Shown here one piece after another: positions 62,038 to 64,000 of a DNA stretch of 64,000 nucleotides. How positions within the stretch are numbered: the first letter of the stretch is position 1; each line of letters begins with the position of its first letter. The stretch is from positions 2,294,001-2,358,000 of the forward strand of contig NZ_CP085253.1 in NCBI RefSeq assembly GCF_044872765.1, written 5' to 3'. The position numbers were made by a program, and so were the translations under genes. Source of the stretch: Micrococcus sp023147585 (GTDB lineage Bacteria > Actinomycetota > Actinomycetes > Actinomycetales > Micrococcaceae). The notes below the pieces were generated by a model that made no database searches, was not told the DNA's origin, and worked only from the letters and a program-made list of their open reading frames with translations.

Positions 62038-62751
62038 ATGACGGGTACCACGGCCGCCGCTGAGCCGAAGCACGCCCGCCTGCCCGGATGGCTGGCGGTG
62101 CTGCTGAACGTGGCCGTCGCGATCATCGTGGTGGCGGTGGTCCAGGCGTTCTGGGTGAAGGTCTACTCCGTGCCGTCGGGCTCGATGGAGAACACCCTGG
62201 AGATCGGGGACCGTATGCTGGTGAACCGGACCGCCTACCCGGACGGCAGGGCGGAGCAACAGGACGTGGTGGTGTTCAACGCCAACGAGGACTGGGCCCA
62301 GCCGATGCCCGAGGACGGCCCGCTCGAGGCCGTGGTGCGTGGATTCGGCGATCTCACGGGCATCGGCCGCTCCCACGAGCAGGCGCTCGTGAAGCGCGTC
62401 ATCGGTGAGGCCGGGCAGACGGTCTCCTGCTGCACCTCGGCCGGCCAGGTCGTGGTGGACGGCTCGCCCCAGGACGAGCCGTACGTGTACGAGGACCTGC
62501 CGTTCGTGCCCGGCCGGCTCGACTGCGAGTCCGACGTGGTCTCGTCGCGGTGCTTCGGCCCCGTGACCGTCCCCGCGGACTCCATGCTCGTGATGGGCGA
62601 CCACCGCTCGAACTCCGCCGACTCCGTGATCGCCTGCCGGGGCACCGTGGGGGAGCAGACCGACGGCTGCGCCCGCTTCGTGCGGCGTGACGACATCGTG
62701 GGGAAGGTGTTCACCACGGTGTGGCCGCCCTCGAACTGGGGCGGGCACTGA
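62038..62751 (+). CDS. lepB: Signal peptidase I
   Basis: A 237-residue membrane serine protease removing signal peptides. A single N-terminal transmembrane helix (about 20-40) precedes YSVPSGSMENTLEIGDRMLV, where the catalytic serine follows PSG near 48. LVKRVIGEAGQTV near 117 holds the catalytic lysine, and VMGDHRSNSADS near 184 is the conserved substrate-pocket motif. Cysteines at SCC, DCES, SRCFG, ACRG and DGCARF suggest disulphides in the extracytoplasmic insert. The ATG lies 2 nt after the prs stop, so translation is probably coupled to prs. Confidence 0.94.
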   Translation: MTGTTAAAEPKHARLPGWLAVLLNVAVAIIVVAVVQAFWVKVYSVPSGSMENTLEIGDRMLVNRTAYPDGRAEQQDVVVFNANEDWAQPMPEDGPLEAVVRGFGDLTGIGRSHEQALVKRVIGEAGQTVSCCTSAGQVVVDGSPQDEPYVYEDLPFVPGRLDCESDVVSSRCFGPVTVPADSMLVMGDHRSNSADSVIACRGTVGEQTDGCARFVRRDDIVGKVFTTVWPPSNWGGH

Positions 62752-62770
62752 GCCGTCCGTGGACACGACG

Positions 62771-62803
62771 GCGGGCCGTCACCCTCGAGGGGTGGCGGCC
62801 CGC
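62771..62803. terminator. Bidirectional terminator between lepB and the HprK-like gene
   Basis: Fourteen-pair stem with one G-U pair (62771-62784 with 62790-62803) and a TCGAG loop, between two convergent stop codons. Confidence 0.8.
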
Positions 62804-62823
62804 GGCGCGCTGTGGGCAGAGGG

Positions 62824-63963
62824 TCATTCGGCGCGGAGGAGTCCTTGCTCGGAGAGCTGGGCCACCGCTGCCTCCACTCTGTCGGCGGCGTCTGGGGGCA
62901 CGGGCCCGTTGCTGCTCAGCCGGTCGAGGATCTCCTCCGGCGTGAGGGGCTCCGTCAAGAGGAACCAGATCGCCGGTCCGAGCCCTGCGAGCATCACGAG
63001 CTCGGTGTCGTGCAGCAGCACGAGGGTGTGGTCGGCGGTGAGGATGCCGTCGTCGGCTCCGCGGCGGCGGATGCGCCGGGGGTCCGTGCTGGGCTCGCCC
63101 GCATCCGTCGGGGAGGTCGGGGACGTCGGCTCGCTCGAAGGAGCCAGCTCGTCGTCCTCCAGCGGATCCCATGACCGGTCGAGCCGGACCGGAGCATCGT
63201 CGAGGAGCTCCTCCAGCACCGGGCGGAGGCCCTCCGCCTCGGTGTAGACCAGGCGGTGGGCGCCGCCCACGCGGTCCAGGACGCCGCACAGCGTCACGAG
63301 GCCGCGGGGCAGCTGCGAGAGGGAGGACGTCTGCGGCACCAGCAGCTGCAGCGCCTCCAGCAGGGGAAGGGGCTCCGCCCGGGCGGGCACGGCCTCCGTC
63401 GCATCGCGCACGCGGTCCAGCACGGCCACGCACCGCACCGTGCCCGGCACGGTCGGCCCCAGACCGAGTCCGTCCGGTCCCACTTGGTGCTTCGGACGCA
63501 CGCCGGCGTCCCCCAGCAGGGAGAGCGGCTTGGCGTACGGGGTCACCCCCAGGTCTGCGGGATCCACGATGGCCGTCTCGTCCGTGAGGTAGGCGAAGTG
63601 GGGGCCGAGGCGTCGTGTCGCGGTGGTCTTCCCCGTGCCGGAGGCGGCGGCCAGCACGACGGCGGCGCCCGTCTCCGGGACGGCGAGGCAGGCGCCGTGG
63701 AACATCAGGTGGGTGCCGCGGCAGGAGCCGATCGCCGCGGACGTGGCCGCGTACACGATCGACTCGTGGAAGACGTCCCAGTCCTGACCCTCGGCCCGTT
63801 CGAGGTCGGCGGCGGCCGGGGTGGGGATCGGGGTGGGGCTGCACCGGGACCAGTCACGGCACAGCGTCTCGCTGGCGGTCTCGTCGAGGCCGCTCACCGT
63901 CAGGGTGTCCAGGCCTGCCGTCAGGCGCAGGGAGCGGGGCGTCCCGGCATCAGAGGTGGGCAT
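62824..63963 (-). CDS. HprK-like P-loop kinase domain with C-terminal PqqD-like domain
   Basis: A 379-residue soluble protein. After a short N-terminal strand region (LRLTAGLDTLTVSGLDE), the HPr-kinase-like domain runs from about 65: HESIVYAATSAAIGS, LMFHGACLAVPETGAAVVLA, Walker A AAASGTGKTTATRRLG near 105-120, then YLTDETAIVDPADLGVTPYA and KPLSLLG. A Ser/Thr/Pro/Asp-rich linker (about 268-295) leads to a winged-helix tail (DDGILTADHTLVLLHDTELV, WFLLTEPLTPEEILDRLSSN, VAQLSEQGLLRAE) resembling PqqD. PqqD-type domains bind precursor peptides. The substrate is unknown and its partner genes would lie past the right edge. ATG 63963 has GGGAG upstream. Confidence 0.7.
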   Translation of the reverse strand: MPTSDAGTPRSLRLTAGLDTLTVSGLDETASETLCRDWSRCSPTPIPTPAAADLERAEGQDWDVFHESIVYAATSAAIGSCRGTHLMFHGACLAVPETGAAVVLAAASGTGKTTATRRLGPHFAYLTDETAIVDPADLGVTPYAKPLSLLGDAGVRPKHQVGPDGLGLGPTVPGTVRCVAVLDRVRDATEAVPARAEPLPLLEALQLLVPQTSSLSQLPRGLVTLCGVLDRVGGAHRLVYTEAEGLRPVLEELLDDAPVRLDRSWDPLEDDELAPSSEPTSPTSPTDAGEPSTDPRRIRRRGADDGILTADHTLVLLHDTELVMLAGLGPAIWFLLTEPLTPEEILDRLSSNGPVPPDAADRVEAAVAQLSEQGLLRAE

Positions 63964-64000
63964 CGAGGTCTCCCATTCGGCAGCGGGGCGAAGGTCACGG
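63964..64000. other. Right edge, no feature assigned
   Basis: These 37 bases hold the ribosome-binding site of the HprK-like gene on the minus strand (near 63970-63974). They are too short to tell whether another minus-strand gene ends here. Confidence 0.4.

Overview
The window is a continuous piece of a very GC-rich (about 73 %) actinobacterial chromosome. The best match is Micrococcus or a close relative in the Micrococcaceae. Three things point there: GTG starts and GC-ending codons throughout; actinobacterial marker genes (mycothiol conjugate amidase mca, a WhiB regulator, DUF501, DUF3499, DUF4307, DUF4245, TIGR03089, an actinobacterial-type PMT); and gene neighbourhoods shared with Mycobacterium (eno-divIC-DUF501-ppx; DUF3499/zincin-like/whiB/TIGR03089/LCP/purE-purK/GtrA; rsmI/PMT; tatD/ksgA/ispE; mca/greA/uppS/trhA). 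I see no prophage, CRISPR array, intact insertion sequence or rRNA gene. Almost everything is core genome.

Layout. 1-8151 is a nucleoside uptake and salvage operon: the tail of a BMP-type binding protein, an ABC ATPase, two permeases, cdd, deoA, a DedA protein and add. 8173-14444 holds mazG, eno, divIC, a fused DUF501-Ppx/GppA gene and ndh. 14528-19349 holds a tRNA with a UAA anticodon, a Bax1-I/YccA membrane protein, an aldose epimerase, an AI-2E permease and ilvA. 19368-25399 holds GPP34, greA, DUF4307, mca, a small membrane protein, trhA, uppS and a rhomboid protease. 25579-31976 holds PhoH2, a small prepilin peptidase, fumC, carbonic anhydrase, DUF4245 and glpX. 32019-39877 holds manA, an LCP ligase, purE, purK, GtrA, TIGR03089, whiB, a degenerate zincin and DUF3499. 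39979-47641 holds ahcY, a TIGR01906 protein, an OYE reductase, a long-chain acyl-CoA ligase and PMT. 47770-57622 holds rsmI, an aldehyde dehydrogenase, an internally deleted glycosyltransferase, tatD, an ABC exporter, ksgA, ispE and an ABC-F protein. 57742-63963 holds a polyprenyl glycosylphosphotransferase, tRNA-Gln, glmU, prs, lepB and an HprK-like/PqqD-like protein.

Themes. Many genes serve the envelope and polyprenyl-linked glycans (uppS, ispE, glmU, manA, GtrA, PMT, LCP, sugar transferase, ABC exporter), fitting a thick wall carrying teichuronic acid or mannosylated glycans. Others serve nucleotide and one-carbon metabolism (prs, purEK, cdd, deoA, add, ahcY, mazG).

The most striking regulatory feature is a TANNNT -10 hexamer placed 6-8 nt before the start codon of at least sixteen genes on both strands, which predicts widespread leaderless mRNAs. 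Other observations worth a second look are the DUF501-Ppx fusion, a short-variable-arm tRNA with anticodon UAA, a 23-bp-arm palindrome joined to 20-bp tandem repeats, a terminator-like hairpin in the greA leader, a collapsed glycosyltransferase and the HprK/PqqD-like fusion at the right edge. All calls rest on reading the sequence and on recalled family knowledge; no database search was run.
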